Assembly: GCA_036399015.1 (NCBI GenBank) | Contig: DASWNW010000040.1 | Location: 7,726 to 71,725, forward strand | DNA length: 64,000 bases | Source: QHVT01 sp036399015 | GTDB lineage: Bacteria > Acidobacteriota > Thermoanaerobaculia > Gp7-AA8 | Reading direction: 5' to 3' | In this document: positions 39,553 to 47,599 of the stretch, in pieces | How positions within the stretch are numbered: the first letter of the stretch is position 1 | Layout of the letters: each line of letters starts with the position of its first letter | Made by a program: the position numbers and the translations under genes | Notes under the pieces: generated by a model | Told to the model about the DNA's origin: nothing | The model's database searches: none | What the model saw: the letters and a program-made list of their open reading frames with translations, nothing else

Positions 39553-41287
39553 TCGTTACTTCGCTTTCTCCCGTCCACTTCCAGCGATCGTGCATCCAGA
39601 GCCACAGTTCGGGACGCTCGCGAATCCGTTGCGAGATCACGTCGTTGATGCGTTCCGTCAGCAGCACCGGGTCGGCTATCTCTCCGGCACGAATCGAACC
39701 TACGAGCTCGACGCGATGCCTGAGGCCGTCCGGGATGCAAAAACCGAACACAATCGTCGCGTCGGCTCGGAGCGCCATCTTAGCCGGTGCCGGCGTCGTC
39801 CAGGCCGGACGCCCGAGAAAAGGCACCAGCACCCCCTCCCGCGGCATCACCGCCTGGTCGGGAAGGAGCACCACCACCGCGTTCTCGGCCAGCCCCCGCA
39901 GGAGCACCCGGGCCGCCCTGCGCCGGTCGACGACTTCCGCGCCGGTCTTCTCCCGCAGCTTCTGCAGGTCGGCCTCCAGCAGCTCGTTGTCGAGCGGACG
40001 GGCGACGGTGCGGACGTTCGGCACCCGCGCCAGCAGCGCCAGCCCCGCCGCCTCCCACCCACCCCAATGTGCGGTGATGAGGACCGTCCCCTTGCCTCGC
40101 GCGATCGCCTCCTCGAGGTACTCCATCCCCTCGAACGGGCAGCGCGCCGCCACTTCCTCCAGCGACAGCGTCTGCATGCGCAGGTAGACCAGCGCCTCCC
40201 GGCCGAAGTGCCTCCAGCAGTCGTCGACGATCTTCCGCAGCGCCGCCTCGTCCTTCTCCGGGAAGGCCGCCCGGAGGTTGCGCATCGCCAGCCGGTCGCG
40301 CCCGCGCAGGACCCGCGAGGCAAACGCGCCGAGGCGGGTGCCCCACCGGAGAATCCGCTCCTCCGGCATCTTCACCACCGCCCGCGCCACGATCTGGTAG
40401 GCGATGTACTCGACCCGCTGGAGCAGGGGATGCTTGCGCTTGCGCCTGCGGCGCTCCCCGGTGGCCGGTTGCCCGCTGCCGGTCGCCACGCGCAACACCT
40501 CGTCGAGTACCTCTTCTGCCATCAGGAACTCCGCGGCGACCGCCACGATCGGGTGGCCGTCGAGTTTCACCGCATCTTTCTCCGTCGTGACGATCGTCGC
40601 GCCTCCCGCCTCTGCCTGGATCGACTCCAGGTCGGCGGGGGTGTAGCGGTGATGGTCGGGGAAGCCGCGGGTGCCGGCGACGTCGAGCCCCGCCTCGCGC
40701 AGCGAGGCGAAGAACTGCTCGTTATCGGCCAGACCCGCAAAGGCAAACACCTTCCGGCCGCGCAACTCTTCCGGGACGTGCAGGCGGAGCCGGCGGGGGA
40801 TGACGACGTCCGCGTCCGCGAGGGCGGAGCGGTCTTCCCGGTAGTAGCGCGCCGGCGCGTCGATGACGATGTCGAGATCGCGGTGGAGCTGGAGGTGCTG
40901 GAAACCGTCGTCGAGCAGAAATACGTCGCACGCATATTGGCGCGCATTTTCGTATCTGTCTCGCCCTACGATTACGTCAACACCGGTCGTATGTTTAATG
41001 AGTACCGGCTCGTCACCGTATTTCGTAGCATCGAAATCATGCACGATTCCTTCATACGAATTATCGTGACGCCCGTACCCGCGCGTGAGCACCGCCACGT
41101 GCAGGCCGTGCGAGGCGAGAACCCGCGCAACCGCGATCACGGCCGGCGTCTTCCCCGTCCCGCCGGCGGCGAGGTTCCCGATGGAGATGACGGGCCGGTG
41201 CAGCCGTTTCGCCTTCAGGATGCCGCGGCGGTAGAGGGCGCGCCGCAGCCGGTTGACCGCGCGGTACGGGGCGAGGAGGGCGTTCAC
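39542..41287 (-). CDS. lpxK: LpxK-LpxL fusion: tetraacyldisaccharide 4'-kinase joined to lipid A acyltransferase
   Basis: The 581-aa protein starts at GTG 41287, overlapping the waaA stop as GTGA. Residues about 1-285 are LpxK: ISIGNLAAGGTGKTP (P-loop), DDGFQHLQLHRD and TTEKDAVKL. Residues about 310-581 are an HtrB/LpxL-type acyltransferase: ITAHWGGWEA holds the catalytic His-x4-Glu, with RPLDN, LLPDQ and RPELWLWMHDRWKW following. The two steps are normally on separate proteins and act in succession on lipid A at the inner membrane. The linker (about 265-290) is built from a worn family-3 repeat plus a run of basic residues. Both halves look complete. Confidence 0.9.
   Translation of the reverse strand: MNALLAPYRAVNRLRRALYRRGILKAKRLHRPVISIGNLAAGGTGKTPAVIAVARVLASHGLHVAVLTRGYGRHDNSYEGIVHDFDATKYGDEPVLIKHTTGVDVIVGRDRYENARQYACDVFLLDDGFQHLQLHRDLDIVIDAPARYYREDRSALADADVVIPRRLRLHVPEELRGRKVFAFAGLADNEQFFASLREAGLDVAGTRGFPDHHRYTPADLESIQAEAGGATIVTTEKDAVKLDGHPIVAVAAEFLMAEEVLDEVLRVATGSGQPATGERRRRKRKHPLLQRVEYIAYQIVARAVVKMPEERILRWGTRLGAFASRVLRGRDRLAMRNLRAAFPEKDEAALRKIVDDCWRHFGREALVYLRMQTLSLEEVAARCPFEGMEYLEEAIARGKGTVLITAHWGGWEAAGLALLARVPNVRTVARPLDNELLEADLQKLREKTGAEVVDRRRAARVLLRGLAENAVVVLLPDQAVMPREGVLVPFLGRPAWTTPAPAKMALRADATIVFGFCIPDGLRHRVELVGSIRAGEIADPVLLTERINDVISQRIRERPELWLWMHDRWKWTGESEVTNAV
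40456..40490. repeat. Worn family-3 repeat in the LpxK-LpxL linker
   Basis: Reading GTGGCCG, GTTGCCC, GCTGCCG, GTCGCCA, the segment keeps a 7-bp period and matches the family-3 unit at 28188 with about one change per unit. It encodes the glycine/threonine/proline-containing joint between the two enzymes. No inverted arm is seen. Confidence 0.5.
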
Positions 41288-42537
41288 GCGAGCAGCTCGA
41301 CGATGCGTTGCGCCGTCCGTTCCGACGCGCCGCGGTTCTGGAGCACCGTGTTCCGCGCCCGCTCGCCCCAAGCGCGCTGCATGGCGGCGTTGTCGAACAT
41401 GGCGCCGGCGAAGTCGATCGCCTCCGCCGCGGTGCGCACCTGCACCGCCGCCTCGTTCCTGAGGAACACCTGCGCGATCTCCCGGAAGTTCGACATCGAC
41501 GGGCCGAAGCAGACCGGCACGCCGGCCGCCGCCGGCTCGATCGGGTTGTGGCCGCCGGTCGGGACGAGCGTCCCGCCGACGAAGGCCACGGTGGCGTAGC
41601 GGTAGATCCTGGCCAGCTCGCCGACCGTGTCGAGGAGCAGCACGTCGGCGCCGCCGGCGGAGGTCTCGAGATCGGTGCGGCGGACGAAGCGGAGCTGCGA
41701 CGTCGTCAGCAGCCCCGCCACCAGCTCGAAGCGCTCCGGCTTGCGAGGGGCGATGACGACGAAGGCGTGGTGCTCGGCGAGCAGCCGCTCGACTTCCGGC
41801 AGCAGCACCTCGTCCTCCCCCTCCGCCGTCGAGCCGAGGACGAGGACCTTACGGCCGGCGATCAGCGCCTCGACGCGGGGGCCGATCTCCAGCGGCGCCT
41901 CGTCCGGGTCGTAGTCGAACTTCACGTTGCCGCTGATCTCCACCGCCGACGCCGGCGCGCCGATGGCGACGAAGCGTTCGCGGTCGGTCTCCTCCCGCGC
42001 CAGGATGCGGTCGTATTTGCGGAGCACGCTTCCGACGACGGCGCGGAACGCCTTGTAGCGGGGGAAGGAGCGGTCGGAGATCCGCCCATTCGCCAGGAGC
42101 AGCCGCAGCCCCCGCTCCCGCGAGATCCGGGCGACGTTCGGCCAGATCTCGGTCTCCATCGTGGCGAACGCGCGCGGCTGGTGATGATCGAGGAACCGCC
42201 GCACGGCGAAGGCGAAGTCGAACGGGAAGTAGGTCACGGTGGCGTCGGGATAGAGGCGCCGCGCCTGCGCCTGTCCGGTCAGCGTGGTGGTCGTGAAGAC
42301 GATCGACGTGCCGGGGCGCTGCCGCCCGATCTCCTCGACGACCGGCCGCGCCGCCATCGCCTCGCCGACCGAGACGGCATGGATCCAGAGGTCATGCGGC
42401 TCGGCGCGATGCCGGTAGAAGCCCATCCGCTCCGGGAAGTTGACCAGATACTTTCCGCGCAGGACGCCCATGAGCAGAAAGAACGGCAGGGTGAGGAGGA
42501 GTACGAGGTAGAGCAGCACCTCGTAGACGACATACAT
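41284..42537 (-). CDS. waaA: 3-deoxy-D-manno-octulosonic acid transferase
   Basis: The 417-aa GT30 enzyme has an N-terminal membrane helix (LLYLVLLLTLPFFLLMGV) and then WIHAVSVGEAMAARPVV, whose Glu is the family's catalytic base. FTTTTLTGQ, METEIWPN, GNVKFDYD, GSTAEGEDE and TGGHNPIEPAAAGVPV follow in the expected order. It transfers Kdo from CMP-Kdo to lipid IVA on the inner membrane. It heads the leftward waaA, lpxK-lpxL, waaF, merR operon and is divergent from hflX. Confidence 0.95.
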   Translation of the reverse strand: MYVVYEVLLYLVLLLTLPFFLLMGVLRGKYLVNFPERMGFYRHRAEPHDLWIHAVSVGEAMAARPVVEEIGRQRPGTSIVFTTTTLTGQAQARRLYPDATVTYFPFDFAFAVRRFLDHHQPRAFATMETEIWPNVARISRERGLRLLLANGRISDRSFPRYKAFRAVVGSVLRKYDRILAREETDRERFVAIGAPASAVEISGNVKFDYDPDEAPLEIGPRVEALIAGRKVLVLGSTAEGEDEVLLPEVERLLAEHHAFVVIAPRKPERFELVAGLLTTSQLRFVRRTDLETSAGGADVLLLDTVGELARIYRYATVAFVGGTLVPTGGHNPIEPAAAGVPVCFGPSMSNFREIAQVFLRNEAAVQVRTAAEAIDFAGAMFDNAAMQRAWGERARNTVLQNRGASERTAQRIVELLA

Positions 42538-42541
42538 GGGG

Positions 42542-42834
42542 GCGAATGATACGACGTGGCCCGCGATAGCCCGGATAGGTGTCTGTGCGCGCCGAAGCTC
42601 CCCCTACCCAGCGCCGCTCGCTTTCGATCACCAGCGCGGTCGCCCGCTCGACCGCCCGGCGGAGGATCTTTCCCGCACGCGGCTCCGAGATGCCGAGGCG
42701 CAGCGCGATCTGCCGGATCGTCAACGACTCGTTGAAGCGGAGGTGCAGGAGGTAGCGGTCGCGCTTGGAGAGCTTGTGCCAGATCGACTCGACGGCGATC
42801 CGTCGGTCGTAGTCCGCTCTTCGTCGGAAGCCAT
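42542..42834 (-). pseudogene. Sigma-70 region 4-like reading frame, apparently frameshifted
   Basis: In the 361-bp gap between waaA and hflX the leftward strand encodes IAVESIWHKL, LSKRDRYLLHLRF, LTIRQIALRLGIS and GKILRRAVERA. These are the paired helices of sigma region 4, with strongly GC-rich third positions. That frame has no ATG, GTG or TTG start. The neighbouring frame does have an ATG at 42834 (MASDEER), which would join it at about 42810 if one base were gained or lost. Toward waaA the frame runs on without a stop and codon bias fades near 42600. It may be a decayed gene, a programmed frameshift or a sequence error. Confidence 0.4.
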
Positions 42835-42898
42835 CTCTTGGAAGTCGCTCCAGGCGCCAGAATCCTCCCCCCTGTATGATTGTTCTCCCAAGAGCTCC

Positions 42899-44191
42899 AT
42901 GGAAAACGTCATCGCCGTCGGCCTGATCCTGCCCGAAGTCACGAAAACCGTCGCGGAAGAGCACCTCGAGGAGCTGAGCCGCCTGATCGAAAGCGCCGGC
43001 GCCCGCGTGGCCGCCACGATGCTCGGCAAGCGCGGCGCTCCCGACCCAGCCACCTACGTCGGCAAGGGGAAGGCGGAGGAGATCAAGTCGCTGGTCAAGC
43101 GCCACGACGCGCAACTGGTCGTGTTCGACGACGACCTCTCCCCCGCCCAGGTGCGCAACCTCGAGAAGCTCATGGGGCCGGAGACGAAAGTCATCGACCG
43201 CAGCGCGCTGATCCTCGACATCTTCAACTCCCGCGCGAAGACGCGCGAGGCGCGCACGCAGGTGGAGCTCGCTCAGCTCGAGTACATGCTCCCGCGCCTC
43301 AAGCGCGCCTGGTCGCACCTCGAGCGGCAGGCGGGCAGCGGCGGCAGCGGCGGGACGGGTGGCGGCGGCGCGGGCGGCGCGCGGCGCGGTGTCGGTGAGA
43401 CGCAGCTCGAGCTCGACCGGCGCATCGTCCGGACGCGCATCGCCCGCCTCAAGGAAGAGCTGGAGAAGATCGAGAAGCAGCGCGACACGCAGCGCAAGTC
43501 GCGCGCGGCGGCGTTCACCGTGGCCCTGGTCGGCTACACGAACGCCGGCAAGTCGACGATGTTCAACCGCCTCACGAAGGGCGACACCGTGGCGGTCGAC
43601 CAGCTCTTCGCCACGCTCGATTCGAAGACGCAGAAGATCGCGTACGAGATGCCGCGCGAGACCGTCGTCGTCGACACGGTCGGGTTCATCCGCAAGCTGC
43701 CGCACCACCTCGTGGCGTCGTTCCGCTCGACGATGGAAGAGGCGGTGGCGGCCGATCTCGTCCTGCACGTGATCGACGCCAGCCATCCGCAGTACGACGA
43801 GCAGCGCGAGATCGGCAACGAAGTCCTCAAGGACCTCGGCGTCGACAGCGCTCGCGTGATCGAGGTCTACAACAAGGTCGACCGGCTGGACGAGCACTTC
43901 GAGATGCGCCGCCGCGACGCCGCCTCGGTCTCCGCGCTGACGGGCAAGAACATCGAGCGGCTGGTGGAGCTGATCCGCGGCCGCGAGCGCGCCGGCGGCG
44001 AGCATCTGCAGCTCGCCATCCCGCACACCGAGTCGCGCCTCATCGCCCGCCTGCACGAGGTCGCGGAGGTCTACGAGCAGACGAACGGCGACGAGGCCGT
44101 GACCTTCAACGCCTGGGTCCCGAGCGACTCGGTCCATCTGTTCTCGCAGTTCGTCCTCTCGCGGACGATCAGCGAGCGCCGCGCCTCGTAA
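42899..44191 (+). CDS. hflX: GTPase HflX
   Basis: The 430-aa protein starts at ATG 42899 (MENVIAVGLILPE). The N-terminal HflX domain has KRGAPDPATYVGKGKAEEI and VVFDDDLSPAQVRNLE, then a Gly-rich linker (about 145-160) and a coiled segment with GETQLELDRR. The G domain carries G1 GYTNAGKST, G3 DTVGF and G4 NKVD. HflX splits stalled or stressed ribosomes. The length is normal. The linker Gly run is unusually long (GSGGSGGTGGGGAGGARRG). The divergent waaA gene lies 361 bp away. Confidence 0.95.
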   Translation: MENVIAVGLILPEVTKTVAEEHLEELSRLIESAGARVAATMLGKRGAPDPATYVGKGKAEEIKSLVKRHDAQLVVFDDDLSPAQVRNLEKLMGPETKVIDRSALILDIFNSRAKTREARTQVELAQLEYMLPRLKRAWSHLERQAGSGGSGGTGGGGAGGARRGVGETQLELDRRIVRTRIARLKEELEKIEKQRDTQRKSRAAAFTVALVGYTNAGKSTMFNRLTKGDTVAVDQLFATLDSKTQKIAYEMPRETVVVDTVGFIRKLPHHLVASFRSTMEEAVAADLVLHVIDASHPQYDEQREIGNEVLKDLGVDSARVIEVYNKVDRLDEHFEMRRRDAASVSALTGKNIERLVELIRGRERAGGEHLQLAIPHTESRLIARLHEVAEVYEQTNGDEAVTFNAWVPSDSVHLFSQFVLSRTISERRAS

Positions 44192-44204
44192 CGCTCCGGT
44201 CCTC

Positions 44205-44675
44205 ATGCCCATCCGTCCCCTCCAGCCGCGCGACCGGGAGCGCGTCCGCGAGATCCTCGTCGGCACGGCGCGGTTCACGACGCAGGAGGTCGGGTGGGCG
44301 ATGGATCTCGTCGACCTCGCGCTCGCCGGCCGCTCCGAATACACCGCCCACGTCCTCGACGACGGCGAGGGGGCCGTCCACGGATACGTCCTCTTCGCCC
44401 CCACGCCGATGACCGAAGGGGTTTACGATCTCTACTGGATCGCGGTCGATCCGAAGCAGCAGGGGCGGGGATTCGGGCAACTGCTGCTCCGGTTCGTGGA
44501 GAATGAGGTGCGGCGGCAGGCGGGACGGATGCTGCTGATCGAGACCTCGTCGAAGCGCAGTTATGCTCCGACCATCCGCTTCTACCAGCAGGCGGGGTAT
44601 CACGAGATCTCGCGCATCAAGGATTTCTACAGAATCGAAGAAGACAAAGTGGTGTTCTGCAAGCACCTGGCGTAG
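44205..44675 (+). CDS. GNAT-family N-acetyltransferase
   Basis: The 156-aa single-domain protein has the acetyl-CoA-binding motif A: YWIAVDPKQQGRGFGQLLL, containing the Q/RxxGxG/A loop. Motif B follows at APTIRFYQQAGYHEISR. The acceptor cannot be predicted. It starts 13 bp after hflX and ends overlapping the HemX-like start region (TAG at 44673 against GTG 44675), so it is probably cotranscribed. Confidence 0.88.
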   Translation: MPIRPLQPRDRERVREILVGTARFTTQEVGWAMDLVDLALAGRSEYTAHVLDDGEGAVHGYVLFAPTPMTEGVYDLYWIAVDPKQQGRGFGQLLLRFVENEVRRQAGRMLLIETSSKRSYAPTIRFYQQAGYHEISRIKDFYRIEEDKVVFCKHLA

Positions 44676-44677
44676 TG

Positions 44678-45475
44678 ATGGACTTCCAACTCTCCGACAC
44701 GCTGTACGTCGCCCTGGCCTGCTACGGGCTCGGCACGCTGGCCGCGCTGCTGTCGCTGTTCGTGCGCAGCCGGAACCTGCAGCACGCGGGGCTCGCGTTC
44801 ATGGTCACCGGCTTCGTCGCGCACACGGTCTGGATCGGCACGATCTGCCGCGCCACCGGCCACCCGCCCATCACGAACCTGCCGGAGGCGGTGAGCTTCG
44901 TCGCCTGGACGGTCTTCGCGGTCGAGCTGGGCCTCTGGATCCGCTACCGCGTCTACGCGGCCGTGTTCTTCGTCTACCCGCTCGTGCTGCTGCTCCTCAC
45001 GGTCTCCGCCGTGGTCGGCCAGAGCTTCCGCGTGCTCGATCCGGCGCTCCGCTCGAACCTCTTCATCGCCCACCTGCTGCTCTCGACGGTCGGGGTGGCG
45101 GGGCTGCTGATCGGACTCGCCTTCGGCCTCCTCACGCTGCTGCAGGACCGCGCCCTCAAGAACAAGACGCGGGGGCGGCTGTGGGAGATGATCCCGAGCC
45201 TCGACGTCTGCCGCAACGTGAGCCACCGCGCCTTGGCCATCGGCTTCAGCATCTACACGGTCGGCCTGGTAACGGGGGTGGTCTGGTCGTATCGCACCGA
45301 CGGCGGCTTCATGGAGCTGCGCGTCAAGCAGCTCGCCGCAGTCACGGCCTGGGTGCTGTTCGGCATCCTCCTGCAGTCGTACGTCAGCAACACCTACCGC
45401 CGGAAGCGGACGGTGTTCATCTCCGCGGGGGCGTTTGTGGCGATCGTGGTGGCGATGCTGGGGATCAGAGGATGA
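44678..45475 (+). CDS. hemX: HemX/CcsA-type membrane protein
   Basis: The 265-aa protein has about eight hydrophobic helices and the general fold of cytochrome c assembly proteins. Conserved-type segments are GHPPITNLPEAVSFVAW and the HRALAIGFSIYTVGLVTG helix. The Trp-rich WWD haem-handling motif of true CcsA/CcmC proteins is not seen. Together with the following hemA this points to HemX, which limits glutamyl-tRNA reductase levels in Bacillus. ATG 44678 is chosen; GTG 44675 overlaps the previous stop and would add one residue. Confidence 0.82.
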   Translation: MDFQLSDTLYVALACYGLGTLAALLSLFVRSRNLQHAGLAFMVTGFVAHTVWIGTICRATGHPPITNLPEAVSFVAWTVFAVELGLWIRYRVYAAVFFVYPLVLLLLTVSAVVGQSFRVLDPALRSNLFIAHLLLSTVGVAGLLIGLAFGLLTLLQDRALKNKTRGRLWEMIPSLDVCRNVSHRALAIGFSIYTVGLVTGVVWSYRTDGGFMELRVKQLAAVTAWVLFGILLQSYVSNTYRRKRTVFISAGAFVAIVVAMLGIRG

Positions 45476-45479
45476 TGCG

Positions 45480-46742
45480 ATGCCGCTGATCCTCGTCGGC
45501 CTGAACCACCGCACCGCGCCGGTCGACGTGCGCGAGCGCCTCAGCGTCTCCGACCACGACCTCCCGCAGACCACGCGTGCCTTGCGCGAGCTCGACGGGG
45601 TGGAAGGGGCGGCCGTGCTCTCCACCTGCAACCGGGTGGAGGTGGTCCTCTCGACGCGCGACGAGGACGTGATCGCCACCATCGTCGACTGGCTCGCCGC
45701 GCGCGCCGCGGCCATGCGCACGGAGCTCGAGAAACACCTCTACGTCGTCCGCCACGGCGACGTGATCGCGCACCTTTTCCGCGTCGCCTCGGGGCTCGAC
45801 TCGATGATCGTCGGCGAGCCGCAGATCGGCGGGCAGGTCAAGACCGCGTTTCTGACCGCGCACGAGCTGGGGACGCTCGACTCGCTGCTCACCCAGCTCT
45901 ACGAGCACACGCTGCGCGTCGCGAAGAAGGTGCGTACCGAGACCGGCATCGGCGAGCACGCCGTCTCCGTCCCCTACGCCGCGGTGGAGCTGGCGAAGAA
46001 GATCTTCGGCGATCTGCGCGGACTCCAGGTCCTCCTCCTCGGCGCCGGCGAGATGGGGGAGCTGACCGCCGAGCATCTGCACGGGCAGCAGGTGCGGCAG
46101 GTGTTCGTCGCCAACCGCTCCTACGACCGCGCGGTCGAGCTGGCGAGCCGGTTCACCGGGGAGGCGGTGCAGTTCGACCAGATCGACGAGCACCTCACCC
46201 GCTGCGACATCGTCATCGCTTCCACCGCCGCGCCGCACTACCTCGTCGAGCCGCACCACGTGCTCCGCGCGCTCGAGGTACGGCGGAAAAAGAACCTCTT
46301 CCTGATCGACCTCTCCGTGCCGCGCAACATCAACCCCGCCGTGGCGACCGTCGACGGCGCCTACCTCTACAACGTGGACGACCTGCAGCAGGTCGCCGAT
46401 GCGAACCTCGACCGGCGGCACCAGAAGGCGGCCGACGCGGAGCTGATCGTCGTCCGCGAGGTGGAGGCGTTCCGCAAGCGCCTCGTCGCGCAGGACGCCG
46501 TCCCGACCATCCTCGAGCTGCAGCAGCGCCTCGAGGCGATCCGCGCCGCGGAGCTGGAGAAGTGCCTGCGCAGGATGGGACCGATGACCGCGGAGCAGCG
46601 GCAGACGGTCGAGGTCTTCTCGACGCAGCTCGTGAACAAGATCCTTCACTACCCGATCCTGCAGTTGAAGGAAGCGTCCGAGGAGCCGCACGAGCGGGAG
46701 TCGCTGCGGCAGACGATCCGGAAGATCTTCGGCCTGCGATGA
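45480..46742 (+). CDS. hemA: Glutamyl-tRNA reductase
   Basis: The 420-aa protein starts at ATG 45480. GLNHRTAPVDVRERL and LSTCNRVEVV contain the catalytic Cys that forms the thioester with glutamate. GLDSMIVGEPQIGGQVK follows, then the NADPH-binding GAGEMGEL and DLSVPRNINP. The C-terminus is the helical dimerisation domain. It makes glutamate-1-semialdehyde, the first step of C5 haem synthesis. Its stop overlaps the hemC start (ATGA). Confidence 0.96.
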   Translation: MPLILVGLNHRTAPVDVRERLSVSDHDLPQTTRALRELDGVEGAAVLSTCNRVEVVLSTRDEDVIATIVDWLAARAAAMRTELEKHLYVVRHGDVIAHLFRVASGLDSMIVGEPQIGGQVKTAFLTAHELGTLDSLLTQLYEHTLRVAKKVRTETGIGEHAVSVPYAAVELAKKIFGDLRGLQVLLLGAGEMGELTAEHLHGQQVRQVFVANRSYDRAVELASRFTGEAVQFDQIDEHLTRCDIVIASTAAPHYLVEPHHVLRALEVRRKKNLFLIDLSVPRNINPAVATVDGAYLYNVDDLQQVADANLDRRHQKAADAELIVVREVEAFRKRLVAQDAVPTILELQQRLEAIRAAELEKCLRRMGPMTAEQRQTVEVFSTQLVNKILHYPILQLKEASEEPHERESLRQTIRKIFGLR

Positions 46743-47599
46743 GGATCCGCATCGGTACGCGCGGGAGCCAGCTCGCGCTGTGGCAGGCGAACGAGGCGGC
46801 GCGCCTCTTCACCTCCGCCGGCTACGACCCGGAGCTCGTCATCGTCAAGACCACCGGCGACAAGCGGCAGGACGTCTCCCTCGCCACCATCGGCGGCAAG
46901 GGGCTGTTCATCAAGGAGCTGGAAGGGGCGCTCGAGCGGGAAGAGATCGACCTGGCGGTGCACAGCCTCAAGGACGTCCCCTCGCTGATCCCGGAGCACT
47001 TTGCGCTCGCCGGCTTTCTCGAGCGCGCCGATCCGCGCGACGCCTGGGTGCACGTGGAGGGAAAGGCGATCGGCGACATGCCCGCGGGCTCGGTCATCGG
47101 GACGAGCGCTCCGCGCCGCCGCGCGCAGCTCCTGCAGCGCTTCCCCCACCTGCAGGTGGAAGACATCCGCGGAAACGTCGACACCCGCATCGCCAAGGCA
47201 CGCGACGGCCGCTATGCCGGGATCGTGCTCGCCAGCGCCGGTCTCACGCGCTTAGGGCGGGCGGCGGAGATCACCTCCTATTTCGGCGTGGACGAGATGC
47301 TGCCGGCCGCCGGACAGGGCATCGTGGCGCTCGAGTGTCTCGCCACGAACGCGCTCGCGGCCGACGCGGCGCGGGCGATCAATCACGAGGCGAGCGAGCG
47401 GGCGGCGCTCCGCGAGCGAGGCGTACTGCAGAAGTTCGAGACGCGCCTCGACTGCTATTCGGCCGTGGCGGTGCACGACGACGGGAAGCTCCTGCGCGCA
47501 TTCCTGTCGAACGGGACGCGCTCGATCCGCGCGGAGGGGAGCGGCGTCGACGCGGTCTACGATGCGCTCGTCGCGCAGGGCGCCGAGGAGTTGTTATGA
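46739..47599 (+). CDS. hemC: Porphobilinogen deaminase (hydroxymethylbilane synthase)
   Basis: The 286-aa protein starts RIRIGTRGSQLALWQA and carries TTGDKRQD, HSLKDVP, GTSAPRRRAQL, DIRGNVDTR and LPAAGQGIVALE. The Cys that anchors the dipyrromethane cofactor is present in RLDCYSAVAVH, although the usual Gly-Cys-x-x-Pro context is changed, a small oddity. It polymerises four porphobilinogens. It is somewhat shorter than the typical ~310 aa, with a brief C-terminal domain. Overlaps hemA and the cobA-hemD gene, both as ATGA. Confidence 0.95.
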   Translation: MRIRIGTRGSQLALWQANEAARLFTSAGYDPELVIVKTTGDKRQDVSLATIGGKGLFIKELEGALEREEIDLAVHSLKDVPSLIPEHFALAGFLERADPRDAWVHVEGKAIGDMPAGSVIGTSAPRRRAQLLQRFPHLQVEDIRGNVDTRIAKARDGRYAGIVLASAGLTRLGRAAEITSYFGVDEMLPAAGQGIVALECLATNALAADAARAINHEASERAALRERGVLQKFETRLDCYSAVAVHDDGKLLRAFLSNGTRSIRAEGSGVDAVYDALVAQGAEELL

